Shown piece after piece: positions 21,246 to 30,894 of a DNA stretch of 64,000 bases. This DNA is from Cladorhizidae sp. MBARI D1340-BT2 (Eukaryota; Porifera; Demospongiae; Poecilosclerida; Cladorhizidae). The translations under genes and the position numbers were made by a program. How positions within the stretch are numbered: the first letter of the stretch is position 1; every line of letters begins with the position of its first letter. The stretch lies in NCBI GenBank assembly GCA_028752905.1, contig JAQNBH010000011.1, positions 25,748,333-25,812,332 of the forward strand, given 5' to 3'. The notes under the pieces are model-generated. The model was given only the letters and a program-made list of their open reading frames with translations. It did no database searches and was not told where the DNA came from.

Positions 21246-22587
21246 TATATATAATGAGAGAAGACACTAATGGCACGCCATAATAACTTGCTCTCTATAT
21301 ATATATAATGAGAGAGGACACTAGTGGCACGCCATCATAACTTGCTCTCTATATATATATATATATAATGAGAGAAGACACTAGTGGCACGCCATCATAA
21401 CTTGCTCTCTATATATATATAATGAGAGAGGACACTAGTGGCATGCCATCATAACTTGCTCTATATATATATATAATGAGAGTGGACACTAGTGGCACGC
21501 CATCATAACTTGCTCTCTATATATATATAATGAGAGAAGACACTAGTGGCACTCCATCATAACTTGCTCTCTCTATATATATAATGAGAGAGGACACTAG
21601 TGGCATGCCATCATAACTTGCTCTATATATATATATATATATAATGAGAGAGGACACTAGTGGCACGCCGTCATAACTTGCTCTATATATATATATAATG
21701 AGAGAGGACACTAGTGGCATGCCATCATAACTTGCTCAATATATATATATATAATGAGAGAGGACACTAGTGGCACGCCATCATAACTTGCTCTATACAT
21801 ATATATAATGAGAGAAGACACTAGTGGCACGCCATCATAACTGACTCAATATATATATATATATATAATGAGAGAGGACACTAGTGGCACGCCATCATAA
21901 CTTGCTCTCTCTATATATACAATGAGAGAGGACACTAGTGGCACACCATCATAACTTTCTCTCTATATATAATGAGAGAGGACACTAGTGGCACGCCATC
22001 ATAACTTGCTCTCTCTATATATATAACGAGAGAGGACACTAGTGGCATGCCATCATAACTTGCTCTATATATATATATATAATGAGAGAGGACACTAGTG
22101 GCACGCCATCATAACTTGCTCTATATATATATATAATGAGAGCGGACACTAGTGGCACGCCATCATAACTTGCTCTATATATATATATAATGAGAGAGGA
22201 CGCTAGTGGCACACCATCATAACTTGCTCTATATATATATATAATGAGAGAGGACACTAGTGGCACGCCATCATAACTAACTTGCTCAATATATATATAT
22301 ATAATGAGAGAGGACACTAGTGGCACGCCATCATAACTTGCTCTCTATATATATAATGAGAGAGGATACTAGTGGCACGCCATCATAACTTGCTCTATAT
22401 ATATATAATGAGAGAGGACACTAGTGGCACGCCATCATAACTTGCTCTATATATATATATAATGAGAGAAGACACTAGTGGCACGCCATCATAACTTGCT
22501 CTATATATATAATGAGAGAGGACACTAGTGGCACGCCATCATAACTTGCTCAATATATATATAAATGAGAGAAGACACTAGTGGCAG
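21246..22587. repeat. ~52-bp minisatellite, right block
   Basis: About 25 copies of the unit described at 14605-15210, same orientation. The (ta)n run varies from about 3 to 11 repeats, and single-base variants (gagagaag/gagagagg, cacgcc/catgcc) are shuffled. Minus-strand frames with the word PLVSSLIIYI are a product of the unit. It stops abruptly at a hAT transposase fragment. Confidence 0.95.
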
Positions 22588-22960
22588 TGCTAACAGGAAT
22601 AGTGAGACAGATGTTTGCCAGAGTGCTGATGTTGGGGAAGATTGTTCTCAGCATTTCCTCACTACTGAGTTTGGTTTGCTCTGAGTACAAAGTTCCTTTC
22701 GGCTGCTTGGATAGGTAGCTACGAAATGTTTTCCACTCTGTTCTGAGTTCAGTGGATATCAGAGCTTCCTTGGTATATATTCATCACTCTGCACAGTCTC
22801 CGCAGGCAGCTCTGCATCATATGCACCGTAGTGATCGATAATTTTTTCCTTTTGCATGCTTGACCACGTACCTACATTTTTGTGCCTAATGAAAACACTC
22901 ATTGCGTAGAGTATAGCTTTCTCTAGCCTCAGGTACTTATTTGAAATCGTTAACACTTAG
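22588..22960 (-). pseudogene. hAT transposase C-terminal fragment
   Basis: On the minus strand: KIIDHYGAYDAELPAETVQS, then after a frame change STELRTEWKTFRSYL, SSEEMLRTIFPNISTLANIC and LTIPVSTA. This is the approach to the hAT dimerisation domain, where the conserved run (FP.l..la...L.iPvstA..ER.FS) should continue. Here the match ends at STA, exactly where the ~52-bp minisatellite begins (22587). The frame break is near 22760. The remainder of the domain was not found on the far side of the array. Confidence 0.72.
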
Positions 22961-23319
22961 CAATCTGGATATTTATGCAGAACCACAGGCATTCAGGTTT
23001 TTAGGTACCCCTACTTTAGCTAAAGTAACTTGGCTATCTTTATACCCATGAAAAATATTTTAGTATCAAAGAGTACAACCACAGAATAATAGCACATGAA
23101 CAGAACGTTCTAGATTATGACACAATTGCATCTAGCTACAAAACTATTAATGTAATACATTATGTACTCTGTAAATACACTTTCTGAGACAATACTTAGC
23201 TGAATTAGCTGCACAATCATGCTGATTATGGGCTTTTGGTGAGGAGGAATCTATCCATCATATGCAGTACTTATGATGACTAAAACATTGAATATTGTGC
23301 TGAGAATGCACCAGAATGC
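22961..23319. other. Spacer, no gene seen
   Basis: AT-rich sequence without a frame or motif I can assign; probably decayed transposon or intergenic DNA. Confidence 0.5.
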
Positions 23320-24815
23320 GTCTCAGAGAATCAATTTTTTCAAAATTTCCCGGGGGAGACCCCACTAGCTACGGCCACACTTCACATGCTTACAGTACAT
23401 GTTGTCCCCCCTAAATTTTGGAACACACCATTATGCCCCCTCTTGCAAGAACTTCTGGATGAAATCCTGGAGGTGATGTCCAAAGTTATGTAATTTTGTT
23501 ACTAGATGTAACACAACGCGTGTGGCCAATGAATATTTGGAGGTATAGTCCTCCCTTCCTGCATATAGTGACCAATTCCATGTATATGCTGTCTTTGAGT
23601 TGGCCAGTACCAATGCCCACTTTTGTGGGTTTTGGGGGCATGTATTGAAGGAAGGATAAACGCCCTTTGAAACCAGTCATGCAATTTCCCGATGCAACGT
23701 GTAAGATGCCTGAAACCTTTACACCAGTGCTGTCATATATGTCCGGATCTTGAATAGCTGATCATGTCCTGGTTGACCTCGTCCTACTTGATTCTCATTG
23801 TTGGTCAAGTGTAAAAAATTGAGCAACAACAAAAACCTATCTCCTGACATTATGGTGGAGAATGTAGGGATATGTAATGGGCAACTTCTGCTCCAGTAGC
23901 TCTGGGGAGTGGGATAATCCAGCACTCCCATTAGACATTAGAATCACCATTGCGATGAATCTGTATAGTAAAGTATAACTGTGTGTCCTGTCATTGGTGG
24001 CAAAAAATAAATGCTGCCTGTAATGTGTGTTTTGCATGTAATCTGAGGTTGCACAGGTTTGATATAAGATGAAAGCTTTGTGGGTTAATATTTACACCAT
24101 CATGTATTTATGCAAATATTGAGGTGTGTGAGAGTGACAAGGTTAGAGGTGTGTAACAATTGCTAATTAATATTTTATTGTAAGCTTACTGGCCTTATGT
24201 CATTTACCTATACATTTCTTCCAGCGTGAACAGGTGGCGGATGAAGTCATGCTCTCTTGCTTGTGGGTGTTCATCAAGGTGCTGCTGGTGACTTGCCAAG
24301 TACTGTTTCCCATACCGGTTCGTTTCACACCAGATATCCTTGATGATATTGACGTGAATAATTGTTCGAAAGTATCCAGAGGCTCGACCACACCTTATTA
24401 GGCCCACCAACAGAAGAACAGAAGATACCACCATGCCACTTGCATCGCCTTCTTCCTCGTCTATGTCATAACCACCTCCCGCTCCATCCTCACTATGCAA
24501 ACTAACATCATCCCACCCATCACATTCAACCTCATGCCCCCCACCTTGAACCTCGCACTCTTCATCTCGTATCTCGCCCTCTTCATCTGGAACCTCACCC
24601 TCTTCACCTGGAACCTCACCCTCTTCACCTGGAACCTCACCCTCTTCACCTGGAACTCACCCTCTTCACCTGGAACCTCACCCCCTCTTCACCTGGAACC
24701 TCACCCTCTTCACCTGGAACCTCACCGCCCTCTTCACCTGGAACCTCGCCGCCCTCTTCACCTGGAACCTCGCCCTCTTCACATTCATTATCAGCACCTT
24801 CATCTCCAACATCTA
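23320..24815 (-). pseudogene. piggyBac transposase relic with repeat-expanded acidic N-terminus
   Basis: Read on the minus strand: an acidic N-terminus made of EEGEVPG repeats (24790-24580), then SLHSEDGAGGGYDIDEEEGD, IIKDIWCETNRYGKQYLASH, HDFIRHLFTLEEMYR, YWSRSCPLHIPTFSTIMSGD, RFLLLLNFLHLTNNEN, then MTGFKGRLSFLQYMPPKPTK (the block after the first catalytic Asp), YTWNWSLYAGREDY and a degenerate GLPREILK near 23345. These are the successive blocks of DDE_Tnp_1_7. The frame is broken at 24683, around 24200, 23930-23700 and later; the catalytic Asp block is only partly kept and the region from the third Asp to the Cys-rich end is missing. A possible first exon (MSDGDFDGYLE) lies near 24920-24890. 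Element ends were not found. Confidence 0.82.
24580..24790 (-). repeat. 21-bp coding minisatellite (EEGEVPG) in piggyBac N-terminus
   Basis: About nine copies of gaagagggtgaggttccaggt-type units on the minus strand (first bases shown in part here: gaagagggtgag). Most are 21 bp; two carry three extra bases adding one Gly and keep frame, whereas a 1-base insertion at about 24683 and a 1-base loss at about 24657 shift it. Confidence 0.88.
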
Positions 24816-25364
24816 TAATAAAAAGAATATTTATTGGTTATTTATATTGTATTTTATTGCTCTTGCTGTAGTAAATAACTTTCCTTCAAGGTAACCATCA
24901 AAGTCTCCATCACTCATATATATCACCATGAACTTGATAAGGTCTAGGGTTCAGAATAATTGCTAATAATGAAATTCTTCAGGGAGGAGCTTGTTGGTAA
25001 ATTTGGAGGGTGGAGTTGTGAGATCAAGAAGGTGGAGTTCAGCAACTAGAACTGCGCAGAGCTTGCAAACAGTTTAGAGTTCAGGGTTCGGCGAGGTGAG
25101 CAAGATTGGAAAAGAGAAAGAATTTGTGAGCTGGAATAGTCGGCGCTGCAAAAGCAAGTAAGAAGCTTAGAATGGCAAGTCAACGTAAGAAACGTCTGCT
25201 CTAGAACAAGCAGGTGCCGATCACCGCACCAAAAAAACATGATGCGCAAAGCTAAGTTTAGCTCCAATGCTCGAGATCCAACTAATAATTTAGCAAGGAG
25301 CGGGCGGCCCTCCGCAATTACGTAAAGTTCAATTGAGGCGACTATAGTAGTCGACTAACGCAGT
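24816..25364. other. Spacer upstream of two piggyBac relics
   Basis: No supported gene. The minus-strand frame at 25046-25267 has no recognised features. The region ends at the TTAA that bounds the next element. Confidence 0.5.
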
Positions 25365-25377
25365 TTAACCGATTAAC

Positions 25378-25445
25378 GGCGATAGACGCCAATTGGCGTC
25401 ACGCCCGTGCGTGCTCTGAACGGCGGTAGACGCCAATTGGCGTCA
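25378..25445. repeat. Two direct 25-bp repeats, each holding a 16-bp palindrome
   Basis: gacgccaattggcgtc occurs at 25385-25400 and 25429-25444, both preceded by cggcg(a/g)ta and 44 bp apart. Perfect palindromes close to the element end suggest a dimeric protein site, possibly for transposase; this is inference. Confidence 0.75.
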
Positions 25446-27382
25446 TACCAAGCAGCCTTTTTATTCGCGCGATCGGCTAGCTGTCTTACTCTTTACGAAG
25501 GATCCATTGCTGCGATACTGCTCTATAACACTGTAAGTTCATGATAGTGCCTTTATTATATAGGACTTACTATAACATTTTTTTAGAAAACTTGAAAACA
25601 ATTATGACTTATACATATTAAAAATAGGATAACTATAATGGCAAAAAGAGAATGTTTGTCTTTGGAGGAGGTCCTCAAGGCATTGGATGGAGATGGGGAC
25701 TTGGATGAGCCATTTGCAGATGGAAGTGATGAGGAATCTTCAGGAAGGTAAGGAAATTTTAGTGAACAAATGTTGAATAATATAATAAAAAATATATATA
25801 AAATAATTATATATACATGTATATATAATATATATATTTAGACATGGAAGAGGAAGATGCTCATTCCTTCGCGATACCTGCCGCATTACACAAGACACCT
25901 TTACCCAACCCATCGACCCAAATGAATGCCGCTTTTATCACACCCATCTCAGTAAAAGACTCCGTGGTTGCTTTCACATCAGACTCTGTAAACACTACTG
26001 CTACCTGCCACCTTTTACCACCATCGCTATCGACAACATGCACTTCCATATCTACTTCAGTATCGACCACACCCCAGCCTCAAACCACATCAGTATCAAC
26101 CACACCCCAGCCTCAAACCACATCGGTATTGACCACAATGACTTCCACCTCTACCTACATCAGAATCAACCACACCCATGCCTCAACCAACATCAGTATC
26201 AACCACACCTACTTACACACCCCAGCCCCAACTCAACATTATACCAACTCAACAACAAATCCAACCATCACCCTCTTTCATTCCTTCCACTGCCACCTCC
26301 TCAGCCTTGCCATCCACTGTCTCTTCCACACAGACATTGCCTCCAGTTTGGTCACCAAACCTAGTGACCCCTACAATTCATCCATTCACATATTCCGTAG
26401 GACCTACAGTTCCTATACAGGAATCACCACTGGAGGTATTTGAACTTTTTTTAAACACCTAACATAGTGGAAGAGATAGTGGATCAAACAAATAAGTATG
26501 CTGAAGAAGTCATGGGTGCTGAAGCCTATGTTTCTTGGAAAGAAATTACAGAGGATGATATACGAGCATTCATAGGCTTCAGCATTCTTATGGGAATTAA
26601 TCACCAGCCATCCACAGACGACTATTGGAAGAGGGATCCCATCCACAATTATAAACCGATATCCCAAAGAATATCCAGGGATAGGTACAGGACAATTACA
26701 AGGTTTCTACATTTTGTAGACAATTGTACACTTTCCCCAAGGGGCAGTGAAAATTATGACAGGCTGGGGAAAATCCGACCTCTTCTCAGCCATTTTCAAC
26801 ACAAATTTTCATCAATATACAGGCCTAACTGCGAGATTGCAATCGATGAGGCTATGATAAACTTTCAAGGTCATTCATCACTGAAGCAATACATGCCAAT
26901 GAAACCCATCAAAAGAGGAATCAAGGTGTGGGTTCGGGCTGATAGCCGAAACGGTTTTTTCACACAGTTCGAGATTTACACGGGGGAAAAGAAAGGTGCA
27001 GTTGAGCACCACTTGGGGGCAAGAGTGGCTAACTGAGGACCTACAGGGCAAGTGGCACCACATGTACTTTGACAGCTTTTTTACCTCGCATAGTCTGTTG
27101 GTTGATTTGGAGAGGAGAGGGATTTATGGATGTGGGACAGCCAGGAAAGACAGGCGTGGTTTCCCCGAGGAGCTGAAGAAAGCCAAATTCAAGAAAAGGT
27201 AAAATTGCACTAGATAAACACAAGTTAGTGTTATGCCACAAACATTTTGGGGTTGTATATCAGGTCATGCATGTTATTTACCCCAACTATGAGATACACA
27301 TTATATGAACTTCTAAACCTTTTTAGGGGCCAGTCACTAACCACGCAATGTGGAAAAGTGTGTGCAAATGCATGGCAGGACC

Positions 27383-27529
27383 GAAAGATCGTCATGCTTA
27401 TGTATCAACAGCGACCCCAAGAGTGTCACCTCAGTGATTAGGCATAAGAGCATTGGCAGCAGAGAGGAAATAAGCTGCCCCCTAGCTATACAGTCCTACA
27501 ATAAATACATGGGAGGCGTGGACAAAGGT
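27383..27529 (+). repeat. Left copy of a duplicated transposase segment
   Basis: The segment from gaaagatcgtcatgc to gtggacaaaggt recurs at 27772-27898 with small deletions. It codes for the region up to MGGVDKG. The duplicate lies on the far side of the minisatellite. Confidence 0.9.
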
Positions 27530-27757
27530 GGAGCTATAGAACACACAGATGGAGCTATAGAACACACAGATGGAGCTATAGAGCACACGGATGGAGCTAT
27601 AGAACACACGGATGGAGCTATAGAACACACAGATGGAGCTATAGAGCACACAGATATAGCTATAGAGCACACAGATTGTGCTATAGAGCACACAGATGGA
27701 GCTATAGAGCACACAGATGGAGCTATAGAACACACAGATGGAGCTATAGAGCACACA
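27530..27757 (+). repeat. 21-bp in-frame minisatellite (GAIEHTD) at the MGGVD motif
   Basis: Eleven copies of a 21-bp unit (ggagctatagaacacaca plus gat), with a/g variation at one site and two variant units (ATAIEHTD-like and DCAIEHTD-like, near 27655 and 27676). Reading frame continues from MGGVDKG into GAIEHTD repeats. Confidence 0.95.
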
Positions 27758-27771
27758 AAAAGAAAGATCGT

Positions 27772-27898
27772 CATGCTTATGTATCAACAGCGACCCCAAG
27801 AGTGTCACCTCAGTGATTAGGTATAAGAGCATTGGCAGCAGAGGAAATAAGCTGCCCCCTAGCCTACAATAAATACATGGGAGGCGTGGACAAAGGTG
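27772..27898 (+). repeat. Right copy of the duplicated transposase segment
   Basis: Matches 27383-27529 apart from small deletions (for example gagagg to gagg and loss of tatacagtc). The transposase C-terminal part continues from this copy (DQIKGYYRC). Confidence 0.9.
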
Positions 27899-28310
27899 AT
27901 CAGATCAAAGGATATTATAGGTGTCAGGTGAAAAGCAGAAATTCTACAAATACATATTTTACTTTCTGATCAATGTGGCTATCACAAACACCTTCATTCT
28001 GCACAAAGGATGGTCAGGAAGCGGAAGTGAACTTACGATCAAGAAGTTAGGATTCAGCTGGCCAAGGAGATAATAGGAAGTTATTGTAGCTGACGCAGAG
28101 CTGGGTGCAGCTCCATTATCAAGAGGCTTCCTTTCCTCCACTTCCCAATAAAGACCCCTGCAACATCTGGGAAGTGCAGTCGAGGACGTTGCACTTATAC
28201 TACCAGCAACAGAAGCGATCTGACAGCCAGTGATACTGCCAGGAATGTGGCATATGGCTATGCCACGCTGGAATCGCGAGCACCCACGATCTATTGTGGC
28301 ACAAAAACAA

Positions 28311-29023
28311 ATTATAGTCCTGTTATTGGAATATAACCTTCTCTCTCCTATGTACCAATGTACTACATTGTATTCATATAAAATGATATGTAATACCTGT
28401 GAGAAAGTGGCAAATTCAAGTTGCTTCATGGTTCAGGGGGTTAGGGTTTCTTGATTCAGCTCCACTGCTCTCTCCTTTTCATGCCCACCCATGGGGATGA
28501 TGGTAGGTTAGCAGGACATTGTATTGGGACTTGACCGGCAAAGAACCTATGGATGCACGTACAATATTCAGTATCATACCTCGAGTTCAACTTAGCTAAG
28601 CTAGCAGCTACGCGTTCCAAATATTAAAATTATTTATATCTTACCTTTCTTTGTCCATTGCTAGCGCGTGGGGTCATCTTCTGTCCAGGAGCTTCCAAGG
28701 CTCAGGCAAGTGTAACTGGACACGCCATCGAAGGTTTCTGAAGAATCAAAGAACTCCGATCTTTAGCTGAACGCTCGATTATACTCTTTGGTCCTCGAAA
28801 TTTGTTATCCACAGCGGGCACAAAAGCTGGCAAGACTAACTTCTTTTGTAATCGGGTAGCCAAGGACACGCTTTCTCTTCAGGCAATATACCGCTAAGGC
28901 TGAAAAGCCTTCAAGACAAAGATCTAGCACGTTTTGTTTGGTACTCGCCACACCCTAAGGTCACATGAAAAAGGTTCCGCGTCATGCGGTACAATTGAAT
29001 TAATTAATACCGCGTATAATCGG
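28311..29023. other. 3' non-coding part of the piggyBac element
   Basis: No supported gene. It includes a decayed stretch after the Cys-rich module and ends at ccgcgtataatcgg before TTAA. Confidence 0.5.
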
Positions 29024-29027
29024 TTAA

Positions 29028-29400
29028 CTAGCAAAGCAGCCAACCTATTGAGATTGGCATTTTTTATCCATCCAGGACCAAAAAAAATCATTTTATTTTT
29101 TGACCCATGACATTGCATCCCCATGACATTGCATCATTAGAGTTACAATGACATTTACCTCATCACTCTATAAAGGCAGCTTTTTTCCTTTCCCTTTGTC
29201 AAACTCAAAAGTGTTTTAGTTCAATTAATGCATTCACTAAAACATGAGATATTGAATGGCAGAGTTTCTAGAATCATGAACAGTGTTCTTCAGTTACTCC
29301 CTCATGATTAGTAAACGGTCAAATGGTCTACTTTTAAAAGCTGTGGGTTAGGTGGGTGGTCAGTGTAAAGCCGAAAAAAAGTAGAGGGACATAAAAATTT
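29028..29400. other. Spacer, no gene seen
   Basis: Unique AT-rich sequence with a short direct repeat (catgacattgcatc, twice near 29107-29134). No frame of note. Confidence 0.5.
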
Positions 29401-29407
29401 GATACAC

Positions 29408-29805
29408 TTGTACATGATGCTCTGACCTGATTCACCATCAAGGACATGCTCCTTGTGAGAGATGACTATAACCTGGCCCACTATCAAGGACTTGCACCTT
29501 GTGGGAAATGATCCTCTGACCTGACTCACACCATCAAGGGCATGCACCTTGTGAGAGATGATGCTCTGACCTGGCTCACCATCAAGGACATTCACCTTGT
29601 GAGAGATGATGCTCTGACCTGGCCCACCATCAAGACATGAGCCATGTGAGAGATGATGCTCTGACCTGGCTCACCATCATGGACATGCACTTTGTGAGAG
29701 ATGATGCTCTGACGTGACTCACCATCAAGGACATGCACCTTGTGAGAGATGATGCTCTGGACTGGCCCACCATCATGGACATGCACCTAAGGACATGCAC
29801 CTTGT
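29408..29805. repeat. ~49-bp minisatellite
   Basis: About eight copies of a unit with gatgctctgacctggc, tcaccatcaaggacatgca and ccttgtgagagat, spaced 44-50 bp. The last copy is truncated with a repeated ggacatgcacc. Confidence 0.9.
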
Positions 29806-30180
29806 GACAGATGATTTGTTGATTCTTTCAATGCATTTTCCACATCAGTGGTTCTGCGAACCACATTAAAGTGGGAAAGTCAGGTAAGCTCAACTTCAAA
29901 GCACAGACAAGTGAGGCAATCAAGTTACCATATCTTGACTTAGGAAGTAGCTATGCACAAACCTTTAGATTTAGAAAGAGCAGCAAATGCACTACAGTTG
30001 TCTTCAAAATAACTTATAAGAAATGGAGAACAAAAAAGTTATGACAAATAGTGTGAAAATTCAAAACCGTGGAAAAAAATTCCCTCCCCATCCGCACATA
30101 TAGTGAGTTTTTATCCTGGGCAATCTTAGAATCTTAGTGCTGAAGGTTATTGCAATTTTCCCACCCACCACATTGCTTAC
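29806..30180. other. Spacer, possibly intron and terminal exon of a minus-strand gene
   Basis: On the minus strand an acceptor-like ttcgcag at about 29855 is followed by a short open stretch (TTDVENALKESTNHLSQG) that stops at the edge of the 49-bp minisatellite. It could be the last exon of the gene whose transmembrane exon is proposed at 30181-30328. Weak evidence. Confidence 0.2.
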
Positions 30181-30328
30181 CAGATGTTGAAAACACTCGC
30201 ACCATGATAAGTACAAGTATAATGCACCATGATAGTCCAACATTGGCCACAGTTATGATTAGAACTCTTTTGGTGGCCAGTTTGAGAAGTTTGGAGGATT
30301 CTATGCAACATATCACACAGAGGAATAG
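30181..30328 (-). other. Candidate host exon encoding transmembrane segments
   Basis: On the minus strand the 148-nt stretch follows gactttag and ends at ctg|gtaagc. It is open throughout and encodes LFLCVICCIESSKLLKLATK followed by RVLIITVANVGLSWCIILVL and IMVRVFSTS. The second half is a clear membrane helix after a basic patch (KLATKR), a layout seen before helix 6 of some rhodopsin-type receptors, but no signature residue proves that. A small exon with ITRALHIRSKE before gtaagc lies at about 30733-30766 (minus strand). Likely a fragment of a host membrane protein gene; could be chance. Confidence 0.3.
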
Positions 30329-30849
30329 CTAAAGTCTTGCCAATGGTCTGGATGACTTCCTTTCTTGATGTTTCTTCTTCTTCTTCTTCTTGCAGATTGC
30401 TTAGAATAAACTTTTATGAAGAATTATATTGTTAATTTCTGAACTTCAGAATTTCACACAACAAAACATTTAATTTTTCAGATATATACATTCTGTTAGT
30501 TTATCAAGTACTAGGTCTCAAGGCAGCATCTCAACACTTGCAGTTAGAACCACAAATGCACCAAGATGATCAGGCCACTATTACATCTGAGTATGAAATC
30601 ACTATCACATCACCTTCGCATCACCTTAACTACAATGGTGCTCCACTTCTCCCATTGGGTCGATATCAAATGATGATTGTTATGGGAAATAATTTTTTAA
30701 TAAGGATATCATATAATGCAAAGCTTACCTCCTTACTTCTGATATGCAATGCCCTGGTAATCTGAACTCGCCCTTCTTGCAAGAGAACAAGATGTCTTGC
30801 AAGGGGTACTAATGGGTACTACAGGTTAAAAACATTTTGTCAGTAACTT
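30329..30849. other. Spacer, no firm gene
   Basis: The + strand frame at 30538-30765 has no recognised features. A (cttcttctt)n tract is at 30375-30400. A possible small minus-strand exon is noted under 30181-30328. Confidence 0.4.
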
Positions 30850-30869
30850 CCCCCCCCCCCCCCCCCCCC
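30850..30869. repeat. Poly-C tract (20 bp)
   Basis: Twenty uninterrupted C residues just before the ~180-bp satellite restarts. Length may be affected by sequencing. Confidence 0.95.
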
Positions 30870-30894
30870 AAGGATATATTTTTGTTATAAATAA

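Larger units (their letters stand above)
25638..28310 (+). pseudogene. piggyBac transposase, nearly complete but broken
   Basis: Exon 1 is 25638-25747 (MAKRECLSLEEVLKALDGDG, acidic), donor gtaagg; exon 2 starts at 25842 with a Pro/Thr/Ser-rich linker; intron 2 is 27199-27326. DDE blocks in order: GPTVPIQESPLEVFELF (26400), EEIVDQTNKYAEEV, ITEDDIRAFIGFSILMGINH, RYRTITRFLHFVD, CEIAIDEAMINFQGHSSLKQ (first catalytic Asp), YMPMKPIKRGIKVWV, KWHHMYFDSFFTS (second Asp), KKRGQSLTTQCGKVCANAWQ, EEISCPLAIQSYNKYMGGVD (third Asp). The end has YYRCQVKSRKFYKYIF, INVAITNTFIL and a decayed Cys-rich module (GRCTY, CQECGIWLCHAG). Frame is lost in the linker, at a T run near 26445, at 27030 and near 27400; then a 21-bp minisatellite with a flanking duplication splits the gene at 27530. 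All three catalytic Asp codons are still visible. Confidence 0.87.
25369..29023 (+). mobile_element. piggyBac element, probable TTAA boundaries
   Basis: TTAA at 25365-25368 and 29024-29027 encloses 3655 bp. The termini read ccgatta inward on both sides (ccgattaacggcg left; ccgattatacgcg right, read inverted), a short inverted repeat with a CC start like known piggyBac ends. Just inside the left end are two copies of a 16-bp palindrome. The interior has a nearly full-length, broken piggyBac transposase. The boundaries are less certain than for 1555-3437 because the terminal repeat is short. Confidence 0.6.

Noticed and set aside
21517..22326. Minus-strand frames with PLVSSLIIYI repeats
   Set aside because: They translate the 52-bp minisatellite and depend on the chance length of the (ta)n tracts.
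25046..25267. Minus-strand 73-codon frame as a gene
   Set aside because: No motif, splice context or homology that I can recognise.
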